Notes: generated by a model from the letters alone, not told the origin. Positions 23,851-35,952 are shown, counted from the stretch's first letter. The stretch is 64,000 bases of DNA from Charina bottae (GCA_023362775.1 JALMGJ010000008.1:37250501-37314500), one strand, 5' to 3'. Numbers and translations are program-made.

Positions 23851-24187
23851 TAAGGGGCGTGGTGGCTCAGTGGGTAAGACGCCACGCTTGTCGATCGGAA
23901 GAACGCAAGTTTGGAGGTTTGAGACCCTAGCCCCGCGTGACGGAGTGAGCTCCCGCACTAGCCCCAGCTCTTGCCAACCTAGCAATTCGAAAGCCTGCAA
24001 ATGCAAGTAGATGAACAGGTACCACTTCGGTGGGTAGGTAACAGCATTCCGCGTGCGCCATGCCGGCCACATGACCGTGGAAGCGTCTTCGGACAACGCT
24101 GGCTCTTTGGCTAAGAAAAGGAGATGAGCACCAGCCCCTAGAGTCGGACACGACTGCACAAATGTGCGGGGGGTACCTTTACCTTTA
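23851..24187 (+). mobile_element. Sauria-type tRNA-derived SINE
   Basis: Head GGGGCGTGGTGGCTCAGTGG (box A) and a degenerate box B at 23917-23927 (GGTTTGAGACC). The 3' tail is CGACTGCACAAATGTGCGG followed by ACCTTTACCTTTAC. Target duplication CTTAACCACC (23841-23850 and 24188-24197). Confidence 0.9.
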
Positions 24188-24448
24188 CCTTAACCACCAC
24201 CATTTGCACCCACTCCTCTACAGTGCGAGGAGAAAGAGGTCATCTGCCTATTTGAATCCAAGTGCTTCAAACATGCAAACAGGGGGCTTTTCATTTCCTT
24301 TGCCAACAAATGAACTCTCCTATTGAGGAAGGTTTTATTTTCCAACAACAAGCTGAAATAATCCAGTTCCCCAGCTAGGACTGTTTGTTCATAGCGTCAG
24401 TAACAGGGCACAGAAAATTTTTAGAGAAGGCAAAGAGCATCCCACTAC

Positions 24449-24560
24449 ATCCATCCATCCATCCATCCATCCATTTTTCATATTTCTATCACCGCCCATC
24501 TCCCCCAAAAGGAGAGAGTGGGTGCTCTTTGGTATCCAGGAGTCAGAGTTATCCTACACG
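24449..24560. repeat. (ATCC)n microsatellite and L2/CR1 3' remnant
   Basis: ATCC repeats at 24449-24474 are followed by ATCACCGCCCATCTCCCCC, the minus-strand 3' end of the same L2/CR1 family as 44549. Confidence 0.6.
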
Positions 24561-25902
24561 CTTTCGTCCATCACTTGTAGAACCCTTTGGAAATTTGCTG
24601 TCATCATGGACCCTATAAATGGACAGCCTCACTGATAAATATTACACTTATTTATTATCGATAAATATTACACTATACACTTGGGACTGTGTTTTGTCCC
24701 AAGTCAGCCATAAGACCACTTTGAGATCAATCACTAACCCACCATCTACCTCACAGAGGAGTTGTGATGGGAACACTGAATACCATTCTAAAGAATGTGG
24801 GGCTTAAAGGCAGGATATAAACCAACTTTTTAAAAAATAAGCTAGTCTAAAAGATAAGCTAAAGCCTAAACTCAATCTGCTCCATCCTACCCGCCCTACA
24901 TTTCAGTGCAACTATTTCCAATCTTTTTGACATCCAGAAGTCTTGTAGCACCTTCTTCATACGATGTAGGTTTTTGAGGACCACACTCTATATCCACCAA
25001 TGTTTACATGACAGTAAGTATGTAAGTGTTCCAGGACGCTTTGCTACATTTACTCCAAGAGACCCAAGATTTCCTTGGATACAGTTTTTACCGTACCAGT
25101 GAGGTATACTTATATACTTTCCATCTTTTCATCACATTTCCAAAAGAACTGCCTTAAAAAAGACCAATGTGTGTGCAGGCATGACTGTGATGGGCTGATA
25201 TGCTCAGAACAGTGTTTTCCAAGGAGGGTGTTTAGTGTGCCAGGATGGCGGAGCCAGACCAAGACTGGCTGCAATGTACAAGTCAGGAGTTTCAGCAACA
25301 GGCTACCAGCAAGAATCTCAACATTTTTGTAAATTGCTCTTCCTCATCGACACTGCTGTAGAAATAGCGTCATCTTGATCTGTGACACTTCATCACTGCC
25401 TTACCGTCGTTCTGGGCAGCTTAATAGTTTTGCTTTACTTGTTCTACAAGTAGCACATCCTTTTGCAAGCAACTGAATGTAACATATGCAGAAGCTTATG
25501 TGTTCCTGACAGTGAGAGAGGAAGCTGCAAAGAGTGTTAAATAACTTGATTTATATGCCAGCTGAATTGAGACAAGAATCCACAGGCAGAAAACAATTTG
25601 TTCTTCAGATTCACTATAGCTGTCAGATTAGTCTTAGTGTGATATCTGATCCAGCAGAAGAAAAAGATGCATGTCTAGACAGTACAATACTCAAAATTAG
25701 ACTCTGGAGAATGGCTTTTTTCTGCTGTCATTTTAACTTTTAAAATTTGAACATGTACTGCCGTGATTTAGAAAAATTAATGTAGAACAGCCCAAATTAG
25801 TCACTCCAAGCACTTTTTGATCAAAAGGCAGGGTACAATTTTTAACTAGCATAAAATAATTATCAATCAATTTGAAATCATGCAAACCCACCATATTTAG
25901 CA
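24561..25902. other. No gene seen
   Basis: About 1.3 kb of unique-looking DNA without recognisable coding or repeats. Confidence 0.45.
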
Positions 25903-25910
25903 GTGCTTCT

Positions 25911-26059
25911 CAGTCTCAGCAAGTTTAAGATATGTGGACTTTGACTCCCAGAATTCCCCAGCCATGAATTCCCCCATTCCACCTCCCCCCAAAGCTGGCT
26001 GGGGAATTCAGGGAGTTGAAGTCCACGCTTCTTAAAGTTGCTGAGATTGAGAAACACTG
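25911..26059. mobile_element. Palindromic hAT-type MITE
   Basis: CAGTGCTTCTCAGTCTCAGC to GATTGAGAAACACTG around GGACTTTGACTCCCAGAATT. Flanks ATATTTAG and ATATATAG differ by one base. Confidence 0.8.
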
Positions 26060-26067
26060 ATATATAG

Positions 26068-26584
26068 GAAGTGACCAAGTTCTTCTGAAACAATGAAATC
26101 AACCACCACATCTACTCACATGTTTTAAAAAAAATCCAAGATGGGAACAGTTACCTGTTAGCTCACCTCTTTGAGAAAAATTAGCCTACTTACTGCTTTA
26201 TAAAAAGTAAAGACTCCCCCCAGTTGACTACAGGTATGCATCCATGTCATTCCCTTTAACAATAAGGAAGTGGCATCCCATTGCTTGCTTCTGGGATTTC
26301 TAAAATTTCCAATCTAGGCAAAACCTTAGAATTCCTGGTAGTCTCTCAACCAAGTAGTATCAGAGCCCTCCTTAGTTTCCATCAACAGCCAAAGTCAACA
26401 AAGTGCTGCTGAGCAACAGGCCAGGATACTTATTAGCTTGAATGTGGAATCTTCCTGAACTTCAACTCTGAGCATCCCTTACCACTGGACATACTACCTA
26501 TAACTGCTAAGAACTGTAGTTCAGCAGCATCTGATAAGCCACAAATTTCTTCCAGATGTACTGAATCAGAATCCCACCACTGCT
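26068..26584. other. No gene; possible old MITE remnant
   Basis: Around 26455-26540 the text AACTTCAACTCTGAGCATCC...AACTGTAGTTCAGCAGCATC resembles a decayed hAT MITE. Nothing else was seen. Confidence 0.35.
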
Positions 26585-26765
26585 ATGATTAAGTGAGCCA
26601 ACCGAGGCTGGTCTAGAAGGCTAAGCAGGGTCAGACATCTGGGAAGCCAAAAAATATCCTGGAAGACAGCAGTGGCCGACCACTTCCATACTGTCGCTAA
26701 GACGACTGCATGGACGTCTCATGAAGCCACCAGAAGCTGAGTTCAACTTCCACGTGACCTTTTCG
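26585..26765 (+). mobile_element. 5S-rRNA-like SINE, degraded
   Basis: GTCTAGAAGGCTAAGCAGGG near 26612 resembles the internal promoter part of 5S rRNA. It is followed by a SINE-like body (CACTTCCATACTGTCGC, then GACTGCATGGACGTCTCATG). This order fits squamate 5S-derived SINEs. It is old and has no clear ends. Confidence 0.5.
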
Positions 26766-27397
26766 TCCTATCTAGAAGTAATATGTTTGGTGCCAGGCTT
26801 AGCCAGGGCCTGGAGATACCATTTCACATTGGTTTTGCTTTTAACTGACCAGCCAGAACACAAAGCAAGAATGGGCAACCACTGCCCTATCTCATGGAAT
26901 TGTCTCGTTATATACACTGTTACTCTAAACATCCAACAGGTCATGATGAATGGAATCATGTAGTTTTGGTATGGCTGTACCAGCTGGGAATTCTAAAAGT
27001 TGTAATCTCAAAGCACACCCGGCTTACAATAACAACATCAACACACCAAGTTTGCTTCAAGAGCATCCAGAAAGTCCTAAATATGCAGACGACCAACCAT
27101 GTTCCTCCAACAGCTTCAGGCACACAGAAAGCAGGCACGCAAACATAAACAGACCTTCAAGAAGCTACTATCAACTGCCCCTGACAATTCCCCACCACGG
27201 TGTAAAGGAGTTCCAACTACCAACGTTAACATCAACGTGTCATGTTTTGTTCATGGCACTTCTTCAGAAAAAAAAGGTACCTGAAAGAGGAACTATACAG
27301 GACTGAGCAAGGGACTTTTAAAAAAGTCAGTTTAAAAACACGCAGGGAGAAAGAAGTGAGAGGCAAGTAGAGTCCCACTCTTAGAATAAAACCTTAC
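26766..27397. other. No gene; likely intron next to the 27.4-kb exon
   Basis: A 118-codon plus-strand frame (26950-27306) has low-complexity composition and no domain. CCAGCTGGGAATTCTAAAAG near 26981 recurs near 28703, a small dispersed repeat. Confidence 0.4.
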
Positions 27398-27457
27398 CTG
27401 TTTTTGTTACTCGTGTTTGTGGAAGTCATCTCGAGAGTTCTGTGCAAATCAGCTCAT
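27398..27457 (-). CDS. Candidate initiating exon (MTSTNTSNKN)
   Basis: On the minus strand a pyrimidine-rich tract TTTCTTCTTTTCAAG forms an acceptor at 27458. The exon has an in-frame TGA, then ATG at 27429, encoding MTSTNTSNKN plus two bases, and ends AACAG|GTAAGG, a strong donor at 27398. The upstream in-frame stop supports this ATG as the start. The most natural reading is exon 2 of a gene whose non-coding exon 1 ends at 41991. The final phase equals that of the MAAQS exon at 18184, so both could splice to the same next exon. Gene identity is unknown and coding length is too short for homology. Confidence 0.5.
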
Positions 27458-29947
27458 CTTGAAAAGAAGAAATAATTATCAGCTGTCAACTGAGGATGCA
27501 CTTTTCTGAAGAAGACCATCCTATTTATACACTGCTTTTAAATTACAATGTCATTTCTCCTATCCAACTTACTATTTTCAAGAGCAATTATCTGAGAGGA
27601 CATAGATCAACTTAACCGTACCTAAATATTGCAGAGCTTTTAAACTATTTCTCTTTCATAATTCATCCTCAAAGATTTCTGAGGATAGATTTAAGGAGGT
27701 TCCTTAGAATCGGAAAGGCCGTGTCCTTTACAGTCACAATGAAATTTAGTTTAGACCGAAGAGCCTAATGCTCTTTGTGGAAGAGGGAAAGCTCCAATTC
27801 CTGTTTGGTTAATAAGGCTCATTTGGGCCAATTACTTTATTTACTCAACAAGAAGACCATGTTTTCTTCCAAATAAATACCTATGGGGAGGGGGGCCTAG
27901 AAACACGAAAATAGGAAGGAGGTAGAAATAGCTGCCAACATCTTGCTGAAAAGCCTGGTTGCCTCTGAAGGTTAGTTGTGGCTTCAGTGGGTGAGGGAAC
28001 TGGTCATGCAATGTGTTTTTTTAACTGTTACACCTGAGAACTTTTTCTGGTTTCCCTCAGTCCAATTTTGCCTTTTTCTCTTTGCCCTTCCCTTCGTACC
28101 CCATCCCCAACCTATTTTCTTCTTTTTTTCTGTTTCTGCTGGAAGCAAAGAGGAGAATGTATGTAAGCCATACCTGTCACCGTATGTGAGATAGTAGTAA
28201 GTTTCCATGAGAGAGAAAACAGTTGGTATATGCAGATGATCAGTTGTTTGTTTCAATGGGGAAATAGCATTTTATGTGCAATTAAATGCACACACATATA
28301 CATGTATGTATAATGTAGGCCCTTGTCTACTGTACCAATCTGGAGTATCATTAACTGACAGCAGAAAGATCCTGAAAACCCTTTATCACCATATAATGGC
28401 CATTTGGATTTTTGCAGTCCATATTTGTGAGCTCTAGCTAAAGTCATGTTGTCCTCAAGCACTGTCAGAAATGAAAATAGCAGTTGTTCTCTTGGTTATT
28501 TTGAGGTTGTGCTCTCATACCTGTGGCCATCCGTATTGTTGAGAATGCAGTTCAGATATGAATTTTTGCAGCCCAAATACAGTAGACTTAACTTTTTTGG
28601 ATTGTGGCTTCTGGCAAAGAAACAAACACATACACATATGCATTCATAGGTACAGTATAACAAAAAGTGTAACACATGCACACATTTATTGGTATGACTG
28701 GGCCAGCTGGGAATTCTAAAAGTTGTAATATTGGGGTGTGCTTGTGTCTGGTTTCAGGTACAGTGGTTAAGCCTAAGCCGTGAACGCTAGGCATTGCATA
28801 GGGTATACACATACATATACATATACCTAGAATCCCATGGACAGGCAAGAAAATAAACAAATGGATTATAGAAAAAATCAATCCAGATACTCACTCGAAG
28901 CACAAATGAAAAAGTTCAAATTATCATATTTTGGACCCATTATGTGAATACTCAGCTCCCTTGAGAAGTCCATAATGCTAGGAAAGGTGGAAGGAAAGAG
29001 AAGACAATGACAACCAACGGCAAGGTGGATGAACTCAGTTACAGTGCTGATGAGTGGACCATTGGAAGATCTGAGTCAACATCAACTTGATGTTTATTTC
29101 TATGTCTCACAGGTTGGGGTTAAGAAGTATCAGAAGAAAGGGAAAGGAGAGGGAGGATTCAAGTAAATATTGGCAAAACAAACAGTGGAAACTTCAGACA
29201 TGTTGTTCCTTCCTCAGCAGCACAAATGGACTTTTTTCCATCCTCCTGTATGCGTGCCACATATTGTCTCAGAGTCATTTTCAGCATTTTAAGAACGCCA
29301 AAATGCCAGAGGCTTCCTCCACAGCACAGCATAGGAGGGTTGTTCTTTTTCAAGTGGTTTTCTGAAACCCAGCATTACTTTCCGCAGTAGCCTTTAAGTC
29401 TAGAATGTTTGCATCACTGTTGCTCAAAATACTTACAAAGTAGAAATATATTATAGTCAAGTTCCTTGAGAAATCCCTATACAGTAACTCCTTCCTTCCC
29501 TCCTTCCCTCCTTCCTTCCTCAATTATGAAAAACATGAAAAAAGTTCTGTATGTAATGTGGGGGCAGTTGGATGCTAGAATTTATGAATGTCCAACAAAA
29601 AGGTTAAATGTAGACAGGAAGAAGTTCTAGACAGGAAGAAGTAGGGTCATGTCTCTTATGGTGAAAATTACAAACCATCAGAGCTGGCCCATGGACTCTA
29701 GCCAGCCGAAGAGTGGTGAAGGTAAGAATATTTTCTGGAGAAGGAGCACTAGTTGGGGAAACTTTTGTTTCAAGAACTTCTAAGGTAATAAGAGACAGTG
29801 GAGCATGTGGACAAAGCTGAAAATGTTTGATATCTATTCCTGATTCTTGCTTATTTACCAGAGTACTTAAAGTTGCTTATGATGTTTACAAAATACATGG
29901 CTCCATAAACAAACACAGAGAGAGTGTGTGCGTGTAAACCATGAATA
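27458..29947. other. No gene; minor repeats
   Basis: Possible first intron of the minus-strand gene. GAAAGGTGGAAGGAAAGAGA and following bases near 28980-29060 resemble the C-terminal coding end of an RTE-type LINE but are too decayed to place. (CCTT)n at 29489-29520. No other feature was recognised. Confidence 0.4.
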
Positions 29948-29955
29948 CTGTAAAG

Positions 29956-30365
29956 CAGGGGTACCCAACCTTTTTGGCACCAGGGACCGGTCATGGAAGA
30001 CCGGGGAATGAATTCCACGGACCAGGGGGGCGGGGTTTGCAGGCGGGAGCCAATCGCATGGACTGGGGGGCGGGGTTTGCAGGTGGGAGCCAATCGTGCA
30101 GACGAGGGCAGGGTTTGCAGGCAGGAACCAATTGCATGGACAGGTGGCAGGGTTTGCGGGTGGGAGCCAATTGCACGGACCGGGGGGGCAGGGTTTGCAG
30201 GCGGGAGCCAATCACACGGACGGGGGTGGGGTTTGCAGGCAGGAGCCAATCACGTGGACGGGTGGTGGTGTTTGCAGGCGGGAGCCAATCGTGCGGACCA
30301 CCACTGCTCACCTGCTGTGCGGACCACTTCCTAACAGGCCGTGGCCCACAGGTTGGGGACCCCTG
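29956..30365. mobile_element. hAT element with GC-box/CCAAT minisatellite
   Basis: Begins CAGGGGTACCCAACCTTTTT and ends CACAGGTTGGGGACCCCTG. Target duplication CTGTAAAG (29948-29955 and 30366-30373). The interior has seven to eight tandem ~37-bp units with GGGGCGGGGTTTGCAGG and GGGAGCCAATCGCATGG. Long overlapping frames in both strands are products of this repeat, not genes. Confidence 0.9.
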
Positions 30366-30373
30366 CTGTAAAG

Positions 30374-31519
30374 GCAAAACCTGGTTGAAAACTGGGATTT
30401 TATAGTAAGGGAACTAAGGAGATTCCCAAGGTGGTTTGTGCTAATTACTCTCTTTCAATCTTCCTTACAGGGTTGTGGTTGAGAGCATAAACTAGAGGAA
30501 GACCTGCTCCCTCTGTATGACCACGGCCTTGAGCTTCCAGAAAAAAAGGGGGCTACAAATGTAATAAACCATGAAAATATAAAGGTGTGATTTTTTTGCC
30601 ATTTGGAGAGGGGGTGGGCAGAAAACAACCTTAAAGGCTGTGTATGCCAAAAAATTAAAAACATCAACAATTCCTACCCTAGTACCCCACATTTCTCTGC
30701 ACCACCAATCTTAGCCTTTCTCACACTGGTGAAAATACCAAATACCCATCTCGTGCATCCTGGCCCTTGGCCACTCTAAAATAAAGATATTAATATAAAA
30801 AGGATGACCCCTGAACACCAAAGTTGCCCATCTGGGTGCAGAATCAAGTGAGAAATGCCCTCTAGCTCATGAAGAATATATAATCCAATCTTTCCCCACT
30901 AGCTAGTTTTCCTGAAGCCTTCGAATACAACTGTCATCCTCACTGGTCAGCAGAGTGTTGTTTGCTGGGAATAGTGAGAATTGCGATCCAGCTCACCCAG
31001 AAGGCAAAAGATTAGGGAAGGCTAGTTTGATTTCTGGATACAAGCTAAAGCCAATTTCATTTAATTTACACTTTATTCAGTGTTAACAGAATTCAGAAAA
31101 TATTACTTATTCCTAATGGCCCTATTCACACAACACACCTCCAGGTAGATGGGTCACTGGAATGGGATTTAGTAAGTTGTTTTAGCACCTTAACTCAGGC
31201 AACTGACCCAATGAACCAACCAGAGGTTAGTTTTAGTGCCAAACAGCTAAAACGACTCTTCACAGATACTCATGACATCTGAACAGCTTCTTGAGGATTA
31301 GCCTTTCAGGACACTGACCAATTCCTAGAAAATTCTGGCAAAAACAGGGCTTTTCTGGACACCCGGTCTCTGGACCATTTTAGTTACCAACCCCATGGCG
31401 AAGAACCTGCAGAAAGGGGATGGGTAAGATTCATGACTTAGCCCTAATTTTTTTTTATTTTTTGTGCAGGCGGGGGCGGGTGGGAAATGGGAAGCAATAA
31501 ATTCCTAGCTGCCGTTACA
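30374..31519. other. No gene seen
   Basis: Unique-looking sequence with short A-rich and T-rich tracts. A possible decayed MITE lies near 30925-31025. Confidence 0.45.
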
Positions 31520-31529
31520 ATGGCTAATA

Positions 31530-31867
31530 AAGGTAAAAGTTCCCCCTGCACATTTGTGCAGTCGTGTCCGACTCTAGGGGCCATTGCTCATCTCCGTTTG
31601 TTAGCCAAAGAGCCAGCGTTGTCCGAAGACACTTCCACGGTCATGTGGCCGGCATGATGCATGCGGAACGCTGTTACCATCCCACTGAAGTGGTACCTAT
31701 TAATCTACTTGCATTTGCATGCTTTCGAATTGCTAGGTTGGCAAGAGCTGGGGCTCGTGCGGGAGCTCACTCCATCACGCAGGACTAGGGATTCGAACCT
31801 CCGAACTTGCAATCTTCTGATCAACAAGCCTGGCGTCTTACCCGCTGAGCCACCACGCCCCTCCACG
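31530..31867 (-). mobile_element. Sauria-type tRNA-derived SINE
   Basis: Reverse orientation full copy. Tail at the left, box B GATTCGAACCTCC and the GGCTCAGCGGGTAAGACGCC head at the right. Target duplication ATGGCTAATA (31520-31529 and 31868-31877). Confidence 0.9.
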
Positions 31868-31923
31868 ATGGCTAATAGGAGCACATTTAGAAAGTTTGAA
31901 AGACTGACCAGGTTATCCTAGAT

Positions 31924-33177
31924 CAGGGGTCGGCAAACTTTTTTATGCCGGGAGCCATTTTGACATGCTCGAGGACATTTTGAAATGCTCGAGAGCCAGG
32001 GGGCGGGGTTTGCGGGCGGGGGCCAATCGCGTGGAAGGGGGCGGGGTTTGCGGGCGGGAGCCAATCGCGTGGAAGGGGGCGGGGTTTGGGGGCGGGAGCC
32101 AATCGCGCGGAAGGGGGCGGGGTTTGGGCTGTGAAGCTGGACGAGCCGCCGGACGTGGAGCGCTTCCGCGTGCAGCTGAGCGAGGCCCGGCGCGGCAGGG
32201 AGGTGGCCGCAGGGCTCGGGTTAGCGGGGGGAGAGGATGCCGAACGGCGGGGTGGGGGGATTGATGGGGCAGGAGGGTGCACCCGGAGGGCCTCCCGCGG
32301 CCGCTTCTCCACCTCGCTCCCGCAGCCCCTGCCGGCCTTTCCGAAGCATCGCCCCCCCCTCCTCCCCCGGGGTCCTTTGTGAAGACCTTCTCCATCCTCG
32401 CTGCTCCCGCCGCCGCTCCTTACTGCCTTCCTTCTTCTCTCCCTCACCGGCACCCACCACCCCTGCCCCACCTCCGCCCACCCTTCTCCTCCCTCCCCCT
32501 CACAGAGATTTCGTCTCTGTCTCCTCCTGTCTTCTGTCTGTCAAGGTGCCAAGGTCCCGGCCTCCGCGCACTGCCGGCAAGATGCGGCTGCCCCCGAAGG
32601 GGCGCAGGGAGGGCGCGCCTCCTGAGCAGAGCGGGAGAACCTCCAGCGACGGGACGCCGCAGCCCTCGCCTGCTCCGGCCGCGGAAGGGGCAGCCCCACA
32701 TCGCTCCTGCAGCCCCTGCCGGCCTTTCCGCTTCCCATCTCCGGTAAGGCCGCCGCGCTGCAGGCGTTGCGGAAGAAGAGGCGCTTGCGGCTCTCCAGCT
32801 TGTCGGCCACCCGCCGCAGCGTCTCGGCCGTGCGAGTGCTGCAGGTAGTCGCCCAGCAGCTGCGCCGTCTCCTCTCGCAGCGCGCCCGGCATGGCGACGC
32901 TCTCCTGCCTGCCTGGCGAGCGCTTTGGGGGGGCAGCGGCGGCGGCCGTTGCAACGCGGGCGGAGGAAGAGGCGCTTGCGGCCCGACTCGGGCGAAAGTT
33001 GGAAGGCTCCTGAGGGCGGAGGAAGAATCAATCGCCCTCCTCCAGCGCCGGCCATCAGAGTTTGGGGGCGGGATCCAATCACGTGGAAGGGGCGAGGGTG
33101 AGTTCAGCTGCGGAAGAGCCACACTCAAGGGGCCAAAGAGCCGCATCTGGCTCGCGAGCCGCCATTTCTGACCCTTG
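31924..33177. mobile_element. 1.25-kb hAT element carrying captured gene sequence
   Basis: Begins CAGGGGTCGGCAAACTTTTT and ends CCATTTCTGACCCTTG. Exact target duplication TCCTAGAT (31916-31923 and 33178-33185). Near the left end are three to four GC-box/CCAAT units (31999-32130), with another single unit at 33062-33095 near the right end. Between them lies about 900 bp of CpG-rich DNA that includes a BCL2L10-like fragment (see 32745-32892). It also has a short coding-like block at 32130-32215 (VKLDEPPDVERFRVQLSEA) of unknown origin. There is no transposase, so it must have moved in trans. A CTGCAGCCCCTGCCGGCCTTTCCG-like block occurs twice, near 32320 and 32707. Confidence 0.85.
32745..32892 (-). 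pseudogene. BCL2L10: BCL2L10-like exon fragment captured by a hAT
   Basis: From ATG at 32892 the minus strand encodes MPGALREETAQLLGDYLQ. This resembles the N-terminus of BCL2L10/NR-13, where a short leader is followed by an L-R-E-x-T-x-L-L-x-D-Y motif in the BH4-like first helix. After about 20 codons the frame shifts. Another frame continues TLRRVADKLESRKRLFF, matching the LRR-A-A-x-L-E-x-x-x-R-x-FF region of the same family. Some intervening residues appear to be missing. Homology fades near 32750, so BH1, BH2 and the membrane anchor are absent. It is a non-functional capture of part of exon 1. The identification is from memory of the family and needs an alignment. Confidence 0.6.
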
Positions 33178-33185
33178 TCCTAGAT

Positions 33186-33505
33186 TATATGCTCTTGGCA
33201 GACAAAGGTAAGTCAATTAACTGAGGTAGAGAATGACCAGGTTAACTGTGTCATGTAAACACAGATAATGTATTGGATGTATGAAGGCTATAAAACAACC
33301 AGATGATGGTAGAACTCACCCTCTGCACTTTGGTTACTTAGCAAAATTGTTGAGGGGATAAAAAAAGCCAGATGCCTTGCTTTGGAAGAAGTTCAAGGTT
33401 GAAATACGGAAATATGTCTTGAACCCACCTTTAAAAGGGCTGTCAAAAGAACTTGGGATCCGTGCAGGAATAAATCTCAGGGCACTGATTTCCTACTGTA
33501 CTTTC
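33186..33505. other. No gene seen
   Basis: Unique-looking sequence between the hAT and a SINE remnant. Confidence 0.45.
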
Positions 33506-33620
33506 CCCAAGTTCATAGCTCAGTGGTAGAGAACATGCTTAACATGCAGGAATGTTCTATGTTCCTGGCATCCCTAAAGACTCCCATGCCAAGGAATATG
33601 GAGGGAGAAAGCTGCTGCTG
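33506..33620 (+). mobile_element. Old tRNA-derived SINE remnant
   Basis: CATAGCTCAGTGGTAGAGAA is a good box A, followed by CATGCTTAACATGCAGG and a decayed box B region, then CCTGGCATCCCTAAAGACTC. It is a different SINE family from the GGCTCAGCGGG elements. Confidence 0.6.
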
Positions 33621-33629
33621 GAGATCATG

Positions 33630-35030
33630 GAGATGACCCCAGTTTAGCTTTCCCCCAGCCGGAGTCACCAGGTATGCTAGAAGTGCATTCCTGGAAATTT
33701 GGGGAACTGCATTCAACTGATCAGAAAAATACCACTTTAGAGAAGATGGGCAAATAGGAAAGCTGTTTTCCAAGTCCAGAAATCAGAAAACACAAAGTAG
33801 TGTATTAAAAATGGTTACTGCTGAATTGGACATACCTAAACACTGCTGAATCCTAGAATAAAAGGCAATGTGTGATTTATGCATTTTTAATTAAGAGTGT
33901 TGTTATCTTGGTTTTGGAGTGATGTTCACTTTAACCACAGAGGTGTGCAAAATTTCACTTTCTGTCTGGGCAATGCTGCCAACAAGTTATCTGTGTCCTT
34001 ATCTCTTGTGGGTTGCAACCCAGCTAAGTTTCATAGGATGCTAACATGTAGCAGCTAGCAGGTGACTGTTTTATGAAGCTGCAGTACAAATCAGACGACA
34101 ACATCACTGTTATCAACTTACTACAGGTTGTCAGGCTCAGAAGCTGGTGCTGAGTAAAATCACGCCCAGCACGAGTGGAGTCTGCGGCTCCAGTTTTTGG
34201 AACAAGAAAAGCAGGAAAAACAAAAACTGGGAAAATGTGACTGTAGGAGTGTTTCTCAAACCATAAGGATCCATGAAAAAGCTGATTCCGTGATTTTCTT
34301 CCCACCGGTGTTATCTTTGTGTTTGGAAGGAAAACATTTAGACTTACGCAATTTTCACTTGAAATGTGGTCTAGAGCAAGTTTTGAACAAAAGCAGCAAT
34401 ACTGGACCTACTTTCAGATGAATATATACTGGGCCAGGCTGAAAACATAACTAAGGCCACTATTTTGGGAACCTGTCAGGGCCCCTTCAAAACTTCCAAC
34501 TCAACTATAATGTTTAATCTGTCAGGAGAAACTGTAACAATTATACTCAATAAGTATTTATATTAACCGCACTAAATGATTGGTGTTTTCATGCATTAAA
34601 TTAGATTGAACATCATTCTGGCCTTTCTCCACCCATTTATTTTATCCTGGCCCCTCACCTTTTGATGGGAAGCCCTCAAATTTGTTACTCAAGCAGGATC
34701 TAATGTCATTTTGGCCAGGAAAAAAAAAACTCTTGTAAATTCATTTTGTCAGTTTATATTTTTGTTGTCTTTTCAAATACACACGGTTAAAACCCAAAGG
34801 AAAGCAATTTTTTTAAAAAAACAAAATCACAGAAAGGGTGAAATTTAAACATTTTGAGCAATGTTGCTAGGGTGGGATACAAATAATCAAAAGCTTGCCC
34901 TTATTAATTATGGTGAGTTGAATATATAATTAATAACTTTCCTCTTTACTTCCAATGTATTCATTAAATGTAGGTACTGATTTTTTTTAATGCTTTTAAT
35001 TTCTCTGTTTCACATTCTTTTGATTTGTAG
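33630..35030. other. No gene seen
   Basis: About 1.4 kb of AT-rich unique-looking DNA. Overlapping frames of 74-93 codons near 34024-34421 have no recognisable domain. Confidence 0.45.
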
Positions 35031-35790
35031 TTATAATTCATTTATGTATTAAATTTATACAGCTGCCCAATTCACAACAGTGATTATGGGCTACTTACAA
35101 TTTGAAGTAACATGAATATAGAATAACATAAAAATAAACCTTCAGAACATAAAAACTGCAGGATAATGGAATACCAGAAATAACAATAACAGAAGCAACT
35201 AACCAACACATATCTCATTCAAGAGTCTTACACTCTACACATGCTCATCCCATTATCTGGCTCAATGCTCAGGAAAAAGTCAGGTCTTTAGGGCCTTACA
35301 GAAGGACAAAAGGGTCAGGACCATCCAAATCTCAGGGGACTGATGTTCCATAGGGCAGGTGCTACAACAGAGAACGTGTACTCCTTGGTCCCACCAGATG
35401 ACATTGTTTCATGGAAGGAACTTGAAGCATGCCCTCTCTGCCAGATCTCATCGAGAAAAACTAAGACAATCAGAGACCAGCAGTCCCTCAAGTAATCCAG
35501 CCCTATGCCACAAAGGGCTTTATATGTGATAAACAGCACCTTCAATTGCACTAAGAAGCTTACAGAGAGGCAGTACGGCTTCTGAAGCAGTGGTATTACA
35601 TAGGTACAGGGAGTTGCATCCATAACTACTTGCGCTGCTGCATTCTGAACCAATTTCAGCTTCCAGGTGGTTTTCAAAAAGCCACCCCATGTAGAGGACA
35701 TTGCAGTAGTCTAGACAGAAGATGTCTAGAGCATGAGTGACTGTGAGTAGGGACTCCTGATACAGGAATGGGTACAACTGGCTAAAAAAA
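35031..35790 (-). mobile_element. L2/CR1-clade LINE fragment (RT C-terminus)
   Basis: The minus strand encodes LDYCNVLYMG, then KLKLVQNAAAQVV, then ITYKALCGIGLDYLRD and VAPALWNISP, in more than one frame. These are the C-terminal landmarks of L2-type reverse transcriptase proteins. The copy is frameshifted and more decayed than 44549 and 58609. Confidence 0.8.
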
Positions 35791-35952
35791 ATGGATCTGT
35801 GCCTCCTGCTCTTCCAGGAGAAAAAGGATCCCCGAATTGCACCCTAGGCCTGTCTGAGGGAGGGGAGTCCCACCCAGGACCAAAGGCAGAGACGTTTTGG
35901 AGTCACGAGTCCCACCAGAACAACAGAAGCACACTATCGAATAGATCTAAAG

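Noticed and set aside
29851..30405. Overlapping frames of up to 154 codons with repeated peptide units
   Set aside because: They translate the 37-bp GC-box/CCAAT minisatellite in all frames (37 is not a multiple of 3), so the protein repeats are artefacts.
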